Shown: positions 8,546-18,294, numbered from the stretch's first letter. The stretch: 64,000 nucleotides of DNA from Lujinxingia sediminis (GCF_004005565.1 NZ_SADD01000001.1:1420325-1484324); one strand, 5' to 3'. A program made the numbers and translations. Notes: generated by a model from the letters alone, not told the origin.

Positions 8546-9256
8546 ATGTACAACCTTCTTATCAGCATCGCAGGCTCGCTCGTCGTCACCCTCCTCGTTG
8601 GCTTTCTTGTGGGAGGCGGCGAGCTGCGCATCGCCTACGGCATCGTCCCCGGGCTCATTACGCTGGCGACGATTTACATCATCCTGGCCCGCCGCTCGAT
8701 GAAAGCCGTGCAGGATGTGATGGCTCGCGCTCAGGTTGACCTCCAGGCCAATCGCATCGACCGCGGCATCGAAACCATCAAAGAAGCCTACCCGATCGGA
8801 AAATGGCAGTTCTTCATCACCTCCCAGGTCGACGGCCAGATCGGAACCGTTCTCTACATGAGCCAGCGCTTCGATGAGGCCGAGCCTTTCCTCAAGCGCT
8901 CGTTTAAGCGCAACTGGGTGGCGCGCGCGATGCTGGGCACCCTTCTCTACAAGCGCAAGCGCTACGACGAGATGGAAAAGGTCTTTGAGGAGGCGGTCAT
9001 CGCCAATAAAAAAGAGAGCCTGCTGTGGAACCTCTACGCCTACTGCATGTGGAAGAGTGGCCAGCGCGACAAGGCGATCAAAGTGCTCAACCGTGCCATG
9101 GAGAAGCTCGAGGGCGATCAGCGTACTGAGAGCAACCTCAAAGCCCTGCAGAACAACCGTAAGATGAAGATGCGAGGCTGGAACCTGATGTGGTATCAGT
9201 TCCACCTCGACCGGCCGCCGGCCCAGCGCCAGCAGGCTCAGTTTCGTCGCCGTTAA
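8546..9256 (+). CDS. Membrane-anchored TPR protein
   Basis: A 236-aa protein with two N-terminal membrane helices (about 5-23 and 30-48) followed by helical repeats. The YMSQRFDEAEPFLKRSF, YKRKRYDEMEKVFEEA and KSGQRDKAIKVLNRAM segments have TPR spacing and small/large residue patterns. The C-terminal tail is Arg/Gln-rich. The repeats probably face the cytoplasm and bind a partner protein that cannot be named. It lies 81 bases after glyA and 50 bases before the SEC-C gene on the same strand, so the three could share a transcript. Confidence 0.75.
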   Translation: MYNLLISIAGSLVVTLLVGFLVGGGELRIAYGIVPGLITLATIYIILARRSMKAVQDVMARAQVDLQANRIDRGIETIKEAYPIGKWQFFITSQVDGQIGTVLYMSQRFDEAEPFLKRSFKRNWVARAMLGTLLYKRKRYDEMEKVFEEAVIANKKESLLWNLYAYCMWKSGQRDKAIKVLNRAMEKLEGDQRTESNLKALQNNRKMKMRGWNLMWYQFHLDRPPAQRQQAQFRRR

Positions 9257-9306
9257 CCGTCATCGAGCCCACACGCTCGACGCTTTATCCCTTGAGAGTT
9301 CAGCGT

Positions 9307-9918
9307 ATGTCTGAAGCGACCCCCGCCTCCGAGATCCCCGAGAGCATTGGCCGCAATGATCCCTGCCCCTGCGGCAGCGGCCAGAAGTACAAGCGCTGCT
9401 GCCAGCGCACTCACCAGATTCAGAAAGAGAGCGAGAAGCAGAGCCGTGAGCCTCATCAGCTCATCGGTTCGAAGACCATCCCTTATAAGGTCTACAAAGT
9501 TCTCACTCAGGTCCATGAGAGCAACGCCCTGGCCTTCTATTACGACCTCAGCCATGAGGCCGGCCCCTTCCGTGAGCGCTACCCCGAGAAGAGCGCCTTT
9601 ATCGAGGCGGTCGACAAGGGCGAGGATGCGCCGGTGGCCGGCCCGGACTACGATCTTCAGCACTTCCGCATCGACGGGCCCGACGTGCTCATGGTGCTCA
9701 CCCGCGGTCAGAACGATCCGCGAGTTGAAGAGGTCGAGGTCGACGTGGTGACGCTTCGCCCCAACCAACTCGGTGCCGACGGCCAGGAGCGCGAGGTCGC
9801 ATACCGTGGCTTCCGCATCTGGGATGTGCAGCATCACACGCTCAAAAAGGACGACTTCAACGCCACGTCCTTCCCCGACCTGAGCAAGCTCGGTGTGAGC
9901 TGGAAGAAGGTTGACTGA
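9307..9918 (+). CDS. SEC-C motif protein
   Basis: A 203-aa soluble protein whose N-terminus has the zinc-binding SEC-C motif (RNDPCPCGSGQKYKRCC, about residues 17-33), the module also found at the end of SecA. The rest (about 50-203) is an acidic alpha/beta domain I do not recognise, ending near a Trp-Lys-Lys tail. The ATG at 9307 is preferred: codons upstream read through intergenic sequence, and the zinc motif sits at the usual distance from this start. A strong bidirectional terminator follows 28 bases after the stop. Zinc binding is likely; the biological role is unknown. Confidence 0.8.
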   Translation: MSEATPASEIPESIGRNDPCPCGSGQKYKRCCQRTHQIQKESEKQSREPHQLIGSKTIPYKVYKVLTQVHESNALAFYYDLSHEAGPFRERYPEKSAFIEAVDKGEDAPVAGPDYDLQHFRIDGPDVLMVLTRGQNDPRVEEVEVDVVTLRPNQLGADGQEREVAYRGFRIWDVQHHTLKKDDFNATSFPDLSKLGVSWKKVD

Positions 9919-9946
9919 TCGGGCTTTGAACAACGCCTGAGGCACG

Positions 9947-9985
9947 AAAAAGCCCCCGCAGCGCTTCCGCTGCGGGGGCTTTTTC
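9947..9985. terminator. Bidirectional Rho-independent terminator
   Basis: A perfect 12-bp stem (9951-9962 with 9969-9980) and a 6-base loop, flanked by A residues on the left and T residues on the right. It can end both the rightward SEC-C transcript and the leftward sulfatase transcript, whose genes converge here. Confidence 0.92.
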
Positions 9986-10039
9986 GGTTTTGCCTGCGGT
10001 GGACGTGCGCTCCTTAAAGGCTCGCACGCCACGGCCCCA

Positions 10040-12514
10040 TCAATCGACCTGGCTGACCTTCTCCCAGAATCCCGGCGCGACGTTGGTCGGCACACCCCAG
10101 CGCTCCTTATCCCAGCGCGAGCGATGGGCCCTGAACCACCCCACCGAGTCTTGCATCCAACGACTGGCCAGCGGGTGAGCCTCGGCCACATCGTTGAGTT
10201 CCAGCACATCCTGGCTGCGGTCGTAGAGCTTAAACTGCCCGGCCCTCAGGTAGATCTTCCACTGCGCGGCCTGCATCCCGTAGTGCAGCTGGTATTGCGT
10301 CGCTACCGCCGGGCTCGGATACCCGCCGTGCTGCCCGAACATGGTGGGCAATAGGTTCATCCCCTGCTTGTCTTCCGGGTGCTCCAGCCCCAGCAGCGCG
10401 GTGACCGTGGGCAACACATCAACCACATCCGCGCCGGCCTTCACCACCCGACCCCGGGGCAACTTCGCATAGTGGAAGATCAGCGGCACATGCACCATCT
10501 CCTGATGCACGTTGTGGCCATGCCCCACGCTGCCATGCTCCCAGAACTCCTCGCCATGATCCGAGGTGACCACCACCAGGGTGTCCTCCCAGATTCCCAG
10601 GCGCTCCAGCTCGGCGCGCAGGTGCCCGAAGGCGTTATCGTTGTAGGTGATCTCGTTTTTATAGAGGTTGATGATGCGTTCTTTATCGCGCTCACTCACC
10701 GGAAGTTTCTTGCCTTTGACCAGGCCCAGATCCTCGCCGGAGATGTAGCGTTGGAAACGGCCGTGATAGGGCTCGGTGTCGTAGAGGCCGATGTACTCCT
10801 CGTGACGACGGTAGGTGACATGAGGGTCGATCGTCCCCAGATAGAGAAAGAAGGGGTGATCGAGGTTGGACTCCACCCAGCGCAGGCCCTGATTGGCCAT
10901 AAACATCCCGTCGAGCGCAGTCTGCTCGTGGATATTGTTCTGATAGGCGTCCCACGCCCGGCGAAGGTTGAGCAGATGGGAGGCGTAGCCGTTACTGGAG
11001 TACATCGCGGTCCGGTAATCGGCGTCTTTGAAGAACTGCTGCACGACGCGAACATCATCGCGAACCTTTCCCCGACCGGCCACGCCGTGGCGGTTGGGGT
11101 AGAGCCCCGAGAAGAGCGAGGCGTGACTGGCCCGTGACTCCGTGCCCTGCACATAGGCCACTTCAAAACTCACGCCCTCATCAGCGAGGCGTTTGAGGTT
11201 GGGAGCCTGGACGTTGGTTTCAAAATGAATCGGCAGGTAGTCCGCACGAAGCGTATCGATCACCCAGAAAAGCACGTAGCGCGGCGGCTCGATCGTCTCC
11301 GGCATCTCCGGCAGCGAGCCTTCACGCACCACCCTGGCCCCCTTAAGCGTCATCGGCTCCTGGCATCCCTCACCGGCGAAGATCTCCAGGCGAGTGATGG
11401 CATCTTCCTCGACGGGCAACTTCCAGCTGGTGGTCTGCGTGTCACCGCGCCCCTTCACGAGCACACGAACATCATCAAGGGCTGTCGCGACGGTGCCCTC
11501 TCCCTCTTCGCGCTCCAGACGCACGCGAGGACCACAGCCTGGCTCGGCCTCAACCTCCAGCTGAAGATGTGCGTCCTGATGCGCCCACACAAGCCACGAG
11601 AGGCCCTGCCCTGCGTCCAGAGCCACCTCGCCCTGCCCCAGGATATGTTGATGAGGCTCGATGGCACGAGGCGATGCGTCGTTCTCAAGCGCCGCCGGCT
11701 CCTCTGCTGCCCCCGGGTCGGCAACCGCGGCACCTTTTGCATGTTCCATCGGGTCGCTCTCGGCTCCCGCGCCCGACTCACGCTCAGATTTCACAGCAGC
11801 CTCAGCAACGTCGCCCTCCTCGGCCTGGACCTCGGGCGGGAGCGCGTCACCCAGGCGTGCCCATGCCAATCCCCCGCCGGAGAGTTGTCCGTCGACGCGC
11901 CCCATGTTGGAGAAGCTCAAGACGATGGCGTTATCTGCACGCACCGGCGCGCCCTTCAGGGGCAAGCGCAGGGTCTGCCATCCCTCCGTCAACGCCACCT
12001 GCTCCAGACGATGACCGTTGATGGTGATCTGCAGGTCATTATGCCCTCGGGCCGGGCTGAAGACGCGCAGCGCGAGTTCCTCAACCTCCCCCGTCGCTGC
12101 CGGGAGCCAGATACGCGCCTCCCGTCCTTTGGTCGCTGAAACCACCCCGCCGTCGACCTCCGCCCCCACGATCCACTCCCGCCCGTGGTTGCCGTGAATA
12201 TAGCGCATGAAGTCCGGCTCACGGGCATCAACCCAGTAGGCGCGAGCGTCCGCTCTGTTGCTCACGCGGTGCGCCAGCGGTCGGTTCTGCAGAAGGTCAA
12301 AGGAGGTGAAATGCTCGCCATCCAGCCGGGGCAGCGGCGGGTCGAGTTCGGGAGCGCCGCTCACCGGCACGATCGAAGGATCAGCAACGCGCTCCAGGTT
12401 CTGGCGGACCTCGGAGGCCTGCTCCGGGGAACGGCTGCTGCAGGCCAGCGGAGCGCCGGCGACAAACACAAGGGTGGCGAACGCAAGCCCGTGGGGCCAC
12501 TTCATCGATGTCAT
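10040..12514 (-). CDS. Lipoprotein sulfatase/phosphoester hydrolase with a non-standard active-site motif
   Basis: An 824-aa exported protein with a lipobox ending at Cys25. Residues 60-400 form beta-rich regions with an Ala/Glu-rich linker (about 225-285). A sulfatase-fold domain starts near 412 with the metal ligand in FWVIDTLRADY (Asp420) and has SDHGEEFWEHG later. The nucleophile region reads GTESRASHASLFSG, so the C/S-x-P-x-R formylglycine signature is replaced by S-R-A-S-H, with Ser460 aligned to the nucleophile. Relatives with TxPSHAS are often phosphotransferases or phosphodiesterases. The substrate is unknown; a surface location is likely. It follows the Cys-rich lipoprotein gene, separated by a strong hairpin. 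Confidence 0.82.
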   Translation of the reverse strand: MTSMKWPHGLAFATLVFVAGAPLACSSRSPEQASEVRQNLERVADPSIVPVSGAPELDPPLPRLDGEHFTSFDLLQNRPLAHRVSNRADARAYWVDAREPDFMRYIHGNHGREWIVGAEVDGGVVSATKGREARIWLPAATGEVEELALRVFSPARGHNDLQITINGHRLEQVALTEGWQTLRLPLKGAPVRADNAIVLSFSNMGRVDGQLSGGGLAWARLGDALPPEVQAEEGDVAEAAVKSERESGAGAESDPMEHAKGAAVADPGAAEEPAALENDASPRAIEPHQHILGQGEVALDAGQGLSWLVWAHQDAHLQLEVEAEPGCGPRVRLEREEGEGTVATALDDVRVLVKGRGDTQTTSWKLPVEEDAITRLEIFAGEGCQEPMTLKGARVVREGSLPEMPETIEPPRYVLFWVIDTLRADYLPIHFETNVQAPNLKRLADEGVSFEVAYVQGTESRASHASLFSGLYPNRHGVAGRGKVRDDVRVVQQFFKDADYRTAMYSSNGYASHLLNLRRAWDAYQNNIHEQTALDGMFMANQGLRWVESNLDHPFFLYLGTIDPHVTYRRHEEYIGLYDTEPYHGRFQRYISGEDLGLVKGKKLPVSERDKERIINLYKNEITYNDNAFGHLRAELERLGIWEDTLVVVTSDHGEEFWEHGSVGHGHNVHQEMVHVPLIFHYAKLPRGRVVKAGADVVDVLPTVTALLGLEHPEDKQGMNLLPTMFGQHGGYPSPAVATQYQLHYGMQAAQWKIYLRAGQFKLYDRSQDVLELNDVAEAHPLASRWMQDSVGWFRAHRSRWDKERWGVPTNVAPGFWEKVSQVD

Positions 12515-12538
12515 GATCGGATCTTTTGAGAGGAAGGG

Positions 12539-12566
12539 GCGCGCGGCGCCGCATCGCGCCGCGCGC
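12539..12566 (-). terminator. Strong hairpin between the Cys-rich lipoprotein and sulfatase genes
   Basis: A perfect 11-bp GC stem (12539-12549 with 12556-12566) and a 6-base loop, starting 8 bases after the stop of the upstream gene. There is no T-run on the transcribed side, so it may be a weak terminator, an mRNA 3'-end stabiliser, or a partial barrier before the sulfatase gene. Confidence 0.45.
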
Positions 12567-12573
12567 AGAGACC

Positions 12574-15075
12574 TTAGTTTTGAAGCGTGGTGCGGTTAAA
12601 GCTGGTGGTTACCAGACCGGCGCGCCGAAGCCCCACGCCGCTGGAGCGCACCAGGTCATCGATCGTAACCGTGGTGCGAATTGCGTCGACGAGGATGGTG
12701 CCGTTGACGAATAGGTCCTCACGGCCCTGGGACGGCTGGGGCACCCGGACGCTGTGGCTGAACTGACCATTGCTGCCCTCGGCGCCCATCGACCATACAT
12801 CCCAGCTTCGCTCCTCGCCGACCATCCGCACCCGGTAGATCGGACCGGCATCGGCATCGATCGCAATGGTGCGCTGGCCACGGTTCGCGCTGAGTTCCGA
12901 CGCTCCCGGGAAGGTTCCCAGACGCGTGGAGGTGTTGAGGGTCTGACCGTTCCAAAGCGCGGCAGAAAAATCGGTGGCCAGCGCATCTCCCTCAGCGCTG
13001 AACGCCAGCGCGAGCAAGGCGTAGCGCCCGCCCACCGTCGCACCATAGGGAGGCGCCATAAAGAGCGTGCGTGCATCGGGTCGGCCGTCACCATCGTCGT
13101 CGGCGGTAGCGCTGATGCCCATAGGTACAAACCCCGGACCTTCGAGTTGCACGCCACCGACGAGCACCGCCAGCGAGGCGGCTTCATCGCCGAGCTGCGG
13201 GAAGTTGGAGATCTCCACCGCCGTCGAGAGACGCTGACGCACCGAGGGTACCAGATCTTCTTCGGGGAAATTGTTGTAATCCGGCAGCCACTCGGCGGTA
13301 TCTCCGTTGCCGTTGATATCGGAGAGGTCCAGCGCGCGCGGAAGCGCCTCCAGCACCATCGGCTGCTGGTCATGATCAAAGCGACTGAAGAGTGGCAGAA
13401 GCGTCCCGATAGCCGCGTTGACGTTATCCGGCGGCGAGGAGAAGAGCCCGATGAGGTCGTTGGCAGGCACCTGACCGGCAAGGCCCCAGGCAAGGCGCGC
13501 CCCGCCGGCCGACTGCACATAATAGGTCTGCTTGCCCTCAATCTGCAGCGCGAAGATGCTGCCGTAGGCGATCACCCCGCCGGGCAGCGGCACCTGGGCA
13601 CCTCCGAGTCCGGGGATCGAGAAGTCGGTCACAAAGGAGTCACCCAGCAACCGTGTCAGGTCGAGGTCCAGAAGGTCGCCGGCGATGCTCGCTCCGGCCA
13701 GGCCCAGGTTGATATCCCCCGAGGTGTTGAGCTGGCTCAGGTCAAACGACCCCGTAAGCCCGGCAGCAGGACCGTTCCCCGAGCGCGGTGAGACTGGAAG
13801 ACGCACATCGCGCGCCTGAACGCCCTGCACCGTCAGGTAGTTGTAGTTCGTATGGAAGACCGAGACGGTGTAGGCGCCTTCGACCCGCTCAAAAGTGGCA
13901 AGACCGCCGGCATCCGTCGTCGCGACCTGGTCGCCAAGCTCCACGCGCGCACCGAGGATCGGCCGGCCGGTCTCCATATCCTGGGCCACCACGCGGATAA
14001 CATCGACGGGCACCAGACCGCTGTTGCTAAATTCAGCCGTACCGTCGCATTGGATCGGGTCGCCGGTGGCCAGCGTCGCGCTAATTTGCGTGGTGCCGGC
14101 GGTGGTCCCGCCCACAAGATCTCGGCCGTCAATCGAGGCGACCGCGGGCGTGCTGGAGCTCCACATAAAGTCGGCCGCGACACCGTTGCCCTCCTCGTCA
14201 AACGCGAACGCCTCAAGCCTTACGCGCTCATTCGGTGCGATGAGCCCGCCCTCGGTAATGACCACGCAGGAGAAGGTCAGCGGCGGATCGATGCACTGCC
14301 CGTTGTCGCAGAGTTGCCCCTCCTCGCAGGTATCATTGCCACGGCAGAGGCGCTCCTGACAGAAACCGCCGACACACTCGGCACGCTCCCCGCATTCGGC
14401 GTCGGAGGAGCACTCCGGGGTAAACTGACACACGCCGGCGATGCACTGCTCCTGATCGCCACAGTCGTCGTCGAAGGTGCAATCGGGGCGCTCCACACAA
14501 CTCTGCTCCACGCACACCTCGGAGGGGCGACACTGCGCGTCGCTCTCGCACTCCGGCCCGGCCACACACTCGCCAGCCTGACAGACCTGGGTATCAGCGC
14601 ACTCCGCGTCGACTTCACAGCCGCGACATTGACCCGCGTCGCAGACAAACCCGTCACACTGCGCATCGCTCTCGCAGACCTCCGCCACGCAGCGGCAACC
14701 CAGCTGCACCTGCCCCTCCTCACAGGTCACCGGGCACGGCTGCGCCACGCATTCGCCAAGCTCCGTGTTGCAGACCGACTGCTCGCAGGCATCCCCCGCG
14801 CTCTCGCACTGGCCGCTGCCGCAGTCGAGATCATCCTCACAGCGGAGCGGCTCTACATCCGGCGTATCGCCATCCGGGACATCCGCGTCGGGGATATCCT
14901 CATGTACACACACCTGCCCGACACACTGACCGCCCTCCGGGCATTGATCATCGCTTTCGCAGCGCTGACCGACTTCAGTGCGACCGCAGGCCGCCGCCAT
15001 CACACAGAGGGCAGCGATCAACGCGGCGCGCGTCTTCGACGAAAAGGTTGGCAAAGGCAGGGATGTCATGGTCAT
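12574..15075 (-). CDS. Large Cys-rich surface lipoprotein with repeated four-cysteine modules and Ig-like domains
   Basis: An 833-aa predicted surface lipoprotein. The signal peptide ends in a lipobox with Cys at about residue 30 (AAACG). Residues about 38-265 hold at least eight short modules of C-x5-C-x5-C-x4-C type (for example CESDAQCRPSEVC, CTFDDDCGDQEQC). Then comes a Big-2/Ig-like domain (about 265-350), a carboxypeptidase regulatory-like fold (about 360-425; the GRPILGARVEL region), and a long C-terminal region without recognised motifs. Such Cys-module lipoproteins are frequent in Myxococcota and Bradymonadota surface proteomes; function unknown, perhaps adhesion. It stands alone between the sulfatase and PilZ genes, both on the same strand. 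Confidence 0.78.
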   Translation of the reverse strand: MTMTSLPLPTFSSKTRAALIAALCVMAAACGRTEVGQRCESDDQCPEGGQCVGQVCVHEDIPDADVPDGDTPDVEPLRCEDDLDCGSGQCESAGDACEQSVCNTELGECVAQPCPVTCEEGQVQLGCRCVAEVCESDAQCDGFVCDAGQCRGCEVDAECADTQVCQAGECVAGPECESDAQCRPSEVCVEQSCVERPDCTFDDDCGDQEQCIAGVCQFTPECSSDAECGERAECVGGFCQERLCRGNDTCEEGQLCDNGQCIDPPLTFSCVVITEGGLIAPNERVRLEAFAFDEEGNGVAADFMWSSSTPAVASIDGRDLVGGTTAGTTQISATLATGDPIQCDGTAEFSNSGLVPVDVIRVVAQDMETGRPILGARVELGDQVATTDAGGLATFERVEGAYTVSVFHTNYNYLTVQGVQARDVRLPVSPRSGNGPAAGLTGSFDLSQLNTSGDINLGLAGASIAGDLLDLDLTRLLGDSFVTDFSIPGLGGAQVPLPGGVIAYGSIFALQIEGKQTYYVQSAGGARLAWGLAGQVPANDLIGLFSSPPDNVNAAIGTLLPLFSRFDHDQQPMVLEALPRALDLSDINGNGDTAEWLPDYNNFPEEDLVPSVRQRLSTAVEISNFPQLGDEAASLAVLVGGVQLEGPGFVPMGISATADDDGDGRPDARTLFMAPPYGATVGGRYALLALAFSAEGDALATDFSAALWNGQTLNTSTRLGTFPGASELSANRGQRTIAIDADAGPIYRVRMVGEERSWDVWSMGAEGSNGQFSHSVRVPQPSQGREDLFVNGTILVDAIRTTVTIDDLVRSSGVGLRRAGLVTTSFNRTTLQN

Positions 15076-15168
15076 GAGCCTGGGATCATCAGTTCAAGTT
15101 GGGCGAATGCGCCTGAGTGTAATGAAGTTCGCCGACGCGATCCAAACTGAGCGCAGGCCGGTTGGTGA

Positions 15169-15753
15169 TCAGCCCTCAAAACGAAAACGCTTGCTACGCG
15201 CGAGCTGACGCTCGCGGCGCAGCGCATAACGCGCGATGGCATGTCGATGCGGCTGAGAAATGGCGCGAAACACAAAGGCTGTACCGCTGCGCTCGCCATC
15301 CTCATCAACCCGAACCACCTCGCCCAACGCGAGAATCTCCGGGCTGTGCAGGCTGGGGATCTGAACTCGAACCTCCGCCAGATCACCCAGCGACCAGATC
15401 GGGTCCTCATCACCCGCAGCCAGCCACATGCCCTGGTCGTTGAGTTCCACCCAGCGGGAGTTGAGTCCGGCCTCATTATGGGACTCAATAAGGCGCTGCA
15501 ACTCGGTGATCTGCTGACGCATGGCGCGTAGTTCGTTGAGAGCAAAGACCATCTCCCGAGAGAGGTCATCGGCGTGATCGCGCCAGTCGAGCGCATCGTG
15601 CATCACCCCGTCGCTTTCCAGAACCGCCGCATCGAGGATGCGCGCCTCCAAAGCCTCGACATCAGCGGCGGCTACCGTGGTCACCTGACAGGGCAAAAGA
15701 CTACGCACACGCACAGAACTGCGACGCTCCGCGCCGGTTTTTTCGCTCATCAT
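15169..15753 (-). CDS. PilZ-domain protein, possible c-di-GMP receptor
   Basis: A 194-aa soluble protein. It opens with an ERRSSVRVRSLLPCQV segment matching the RxxxR-type beginning of PilZ domains. A helical insert follows (about 35-100), then NDQGMWLAAG, WSLGDLAEVRVQIP and GEVVRVDEDGERSGTAFVF, which look like the remaining PilZ strands. The second half of the c-di-GMP signature (D/N-x-S-x-x-G) is only partly kept, so ligand binding is uncertain. Adjacent ATGs at 15753 and 15750 sit 5-8 bases after a GAGGG ribosome site, which argues against the longer frame from 15801. It lies downstream of a Ser/Thr kinase gene on the same strand. Confidence 0.7.
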   Translation of the reverse strand: MMSEKTGAERRSSVRVRSLLPCQVTTVAAADVEALEARILDAAVLESDGVMHDALDWRDHADDLSREMVFALNELRAMRQQITELQRLIESHNEAGLNSRWVELNDQGMWLAAGDEDPIWSLGDLAEVRVQIPSLHSPEILALGEVVRVDEDGERSGTAFVFRAISQPHRHAIARYALRRERQLARSKRFRFEG

Positions 15754-15882
15754 ATCATCCCTCGGGTACCGGAATGCCGCCTCATGGGTCGACTCCCGCA
15801 AAAAGGCGGCGTCATTGCGGGCACTTGCGCCACCCAGACTACACCAGCCTACAGCTCGGGCAACTTGTTCTGCTGCGTCGAC

Positions 15883-18294
15883 TCAGGGGCGAAACGTCAA
15901 CGAGGCCACGTCATCGCTGCGTACACGCACGCGCCGGGTCTCCGAGTAGCGTTTTAACGTCGTGAAATAGACACGCACATCGTACTGCCCCGGTGCAAGC
16001 GCGTGGCCATTGAGACGCGGGCTGCTGGCCACCAACGCCCCGTCGATGTAGATGCGCGCCTCGTCGGCCCCCTCTACGCGTACGTTAAGCCTGCCGGAGC
16101 CCGCCTCCGCCGGCGCACCGCCGAGCTCCCAGATATCAAGTGCCTCGGCAGAAGCGCGCTCCTCGGCGGTCGTCGCCGACGCCTGGGAGGCGCGACGCCG
16201 CTGCGGGGCCCGGCGTTCCCTTCGAGGGGCAGACGCGCTGGCCGCCTTCGGAGCGGGCTTCTCCGGGAGATCAAAGCTCAGATGGACATCGCGCACCCGG
16301 GGGTCGTCTTCCCCCCAGACGATCTCGTGTTGCTGCGCTTCGGCCCCCTCAAGTTCCGCGTAGACTTTATGCTCTTCGTCGCGAGCAAGCCCCATTGCCG
16401 TGACCGGTGACGTCCCCAGAAGATCGCCATTCACGTAGACACTGGCCCCCGGCGGCGAGGTCGTGATCTTTAAAATGCCCCCCAACGCCTCGAGCTGAAC
16501 GACCACCGGGTGCATCCCGACTTCGGCCACCAGGTTAAGTTCGCTGACATCGTAGCCATCGCGCTCGAAACGCAGCGCATAGCCACGTCCCACGCGCAAG
16601 TCGCTCAACGTCGTTGGCGTTGCCCCGACAAACGCATCATCGAGGTAGACGCGAGCGTTGGCCGGCTCGGTTGACACCATCAAGTCGGTGTGCGTCGCCG
16701 CCGCCGGCGCGCTCGCCACGGCGAGCTCGGCATCGGACCGCTCGCCGGAACCTCCCATAAGCATCACGCCGGCCACACCCACCACACCGATCGCCAGCAG
16801 CGCGAGTGCCGCCCCCACAAGATGCGGCCGTGTGCGAACCATATGATCGATGCGAGCCTTCAGCGGTGCCGGAGCTGTGGCCCGGGGTTGAGTCCCGTGG
16901 ACGCTCTCGCGCTGCGATGCCTTGTGGGCAGGCTGCGCAGCGAGAGAAGCCTCACTGAGCGAAGGGCCAAAGCCCACCTGGGCCTTCTGGCGTTTCTCAA
17001 CCGCCTGGGAGGCCGCCGTGGGCACTGCCGCAGAGTCCGCAAGAAGATGGGCCGGCGGACGCGCCTCGCGGGTCATCACATCGTCGGGATGCACCACCGC
17101 CTGCGCTCCGGAACGAAGCGCCGGGCGATCTTCGGTCGTCTCTCCCCCGTCGTGCTCGCCCCAGTCCACCATGGCGGTGGCCGCATCGGCCTCCAGATCA
17201 TCATGCTCATCCTCACGCATAAAGATCTGGGTGTGGGCGTCTTCGGCAAACCCGCCATCATCGTCGAGACCGGCGGCACGAGCATCAAAGATCACGCTGT
17301 TCTGACTGGCTTCAAACTCCCCACGCTGCATCGCCTCAAAGCCCGCTGCACGGGTCTCCTCGGGAAGATGCGCGTCGAGGTAGGCGCGCACAAACTCCGC
17401 CATCTCCATCCGGCCCATCGCGTTAAGCTCGCGACGGGCGACTTCGGCCAGATCTCGCCGAAGCTCCAGCGCCGAGCTGTAGCGCAGCTCCGGATTGCGC
17501 ATCAACGCGCGGCGCATCACCGCGACGAGCCCCGGCGAAAGGTCCGGAACCACCTCTTCGATTGGAGGAAAGTCGGCCTGGCGCACCGCACGCAACAACT
17601 CGCCATCGGGAACCCGATCAAAGGGATGTTCCCCGCTGAGCACTTCGTAGAGCACCATTCCCAGAGCATAAACGTCGGTGCGACCGTCAATATGATGGCC
17701 CAGCGCCTGCTCGGGGCTCATGTAGTAGAACTTGCCCTTGATGATGCCCGCCTGCGTCTGCTCGGCGCGCATACGCGCTTTGGCGATGCCAAAATCAACG
17801 AGCTTGACCTCCCCGTCGACGCTGAGCATCACGTTCTGCGGTGAGACATCGCGGTGGACCAACTCCAGCGGTTTGCGATCGGCCCCGAGCTTCGTATGCG
17901 CGTAGTGCAACGCCTCGGCCACCTCCATCGCCACATACACCGCCACTTCTGTGGGAAGCTGGCGATGTTGGCGCTGCACCCGCTCGGAGAGTTCGTGCAG
18001 ATCAAGCCCCTCGATAAACTCCATGGCGATGTAGTACTGCCCGCTGACAACTCCCAGATCAAAGATCTGACCGATGTTGGCGTGGTTGAGCTGCACCACG
18101 AGCTTGGCCTCGTCGATCAGCATCGAGGCAAACTCGCTGTCTTCGGAGAACTGCCGGTGCAAACGCTTGATCGCCAACACCTTGGCAAAGCCGTCAACCC
18201 CATCGGTGCGGGCTTTAAAGATCTCGGCCATGCCTCCTACAGCGATACGCTGAAGCAGGGTGTACTTGCCAAATTTCTCACCGGTTTCTATCAT
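15883..18294 (-). CDS. Membrane Ser/Thr protein kinase with PEGA domains (kinase 1)
   Basis: An 803-aa Hanks-type kinase. The kinase domain (about 11-285) has the Gly loop AVGGMAEIF, ATP-binding Lys43, catalytic HRDVSPQN (Asp149) and DFG (167-169). A charged linker with acidic stretches (340-400) leads to one membrane helix (about 491-513). Outside the membrane are two clear PEGA repeats (from about 537) and a third PEGA-like end. The start at 18294 puts the kinase fold at residue 11. A longer frame to 18504 exists but would overlap the start of the divergent FHA/sigma-54 gene. Substrates are unknown; the FHA domain encoded next door is a plausible phospho-Thr reader. Confidence 0.87.
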   Translation of the reverse strand: MIETGEKFGKYTLLQRIAVGGMAEIFKARTDGVDGFAKVLAIKRLHRQFSEDSEFASMLIDEAKLVVQLNHANIGQIFDLGVVSGQYYIAMEFIEGLDLHELSERVQRQHRQLPTEVAVYVAMEVAEALHYAHTKLGADRKPLELVHRDVSPQNVMLSVDGEVKLVDFGIAKARMRAEQTQAGIIKGKFYYMSPEQALGHHIDGRTDVYALGMVLYEVLSGEHPFDRVPDGELLRAVRQADFPPIEEVVPDLSPGLVAVMRRALMRNPELRYSSALELRRDLAEVARRELNAMGRMEMAEFVRAYLDAHLPEETRAAGFEAMQRGEFEASQNSVIFDARAAGLDDDGGFAEDAHTQIFMREDEHDDLEADAATAMVDWGEHDGGETTEDRPALRSGAQAVVHPDDVMTREARPPAHLLADSAAVPTAASQAVEKRQKAQVGFGPSLSEASLAAQPAHKASQRESVHGTQPRATAPAPLKARIDHMVRTRPHLVGAALALLAIGVVGVAGVMLMGGSGERSDAELAVASAPAAATHTDLMVSTEPANARVYLDDAFVGATPTTLSDLRVGRGYALRFERDGYDVSELNLVAEVGMHPVVVQLEALGGILKITTSPPGASVYVNGDLLGTSPVTAMGLARDEEHKVYAELEGAEAQQHEIVWGEDDPRVRDVHLSFDLPEKPAPKAASASAPRRERRAPQRRRASQASATTAEERASAEALDIWELGGAPAEAGSGRLNVRVEGADEARIYIDGALVASSPRLNGHALAPGQYDVRVYFTTLKRYSETRRVRVRSDDVASLTFRP

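Noticed and set aside
13852..15150. A 432-codon plus-strand frame rich in Ala and Leu
   Set aside because: It is antisense to the Cys-rich lipoprotein, whose signal peptide and repeated modules make it the real gene.
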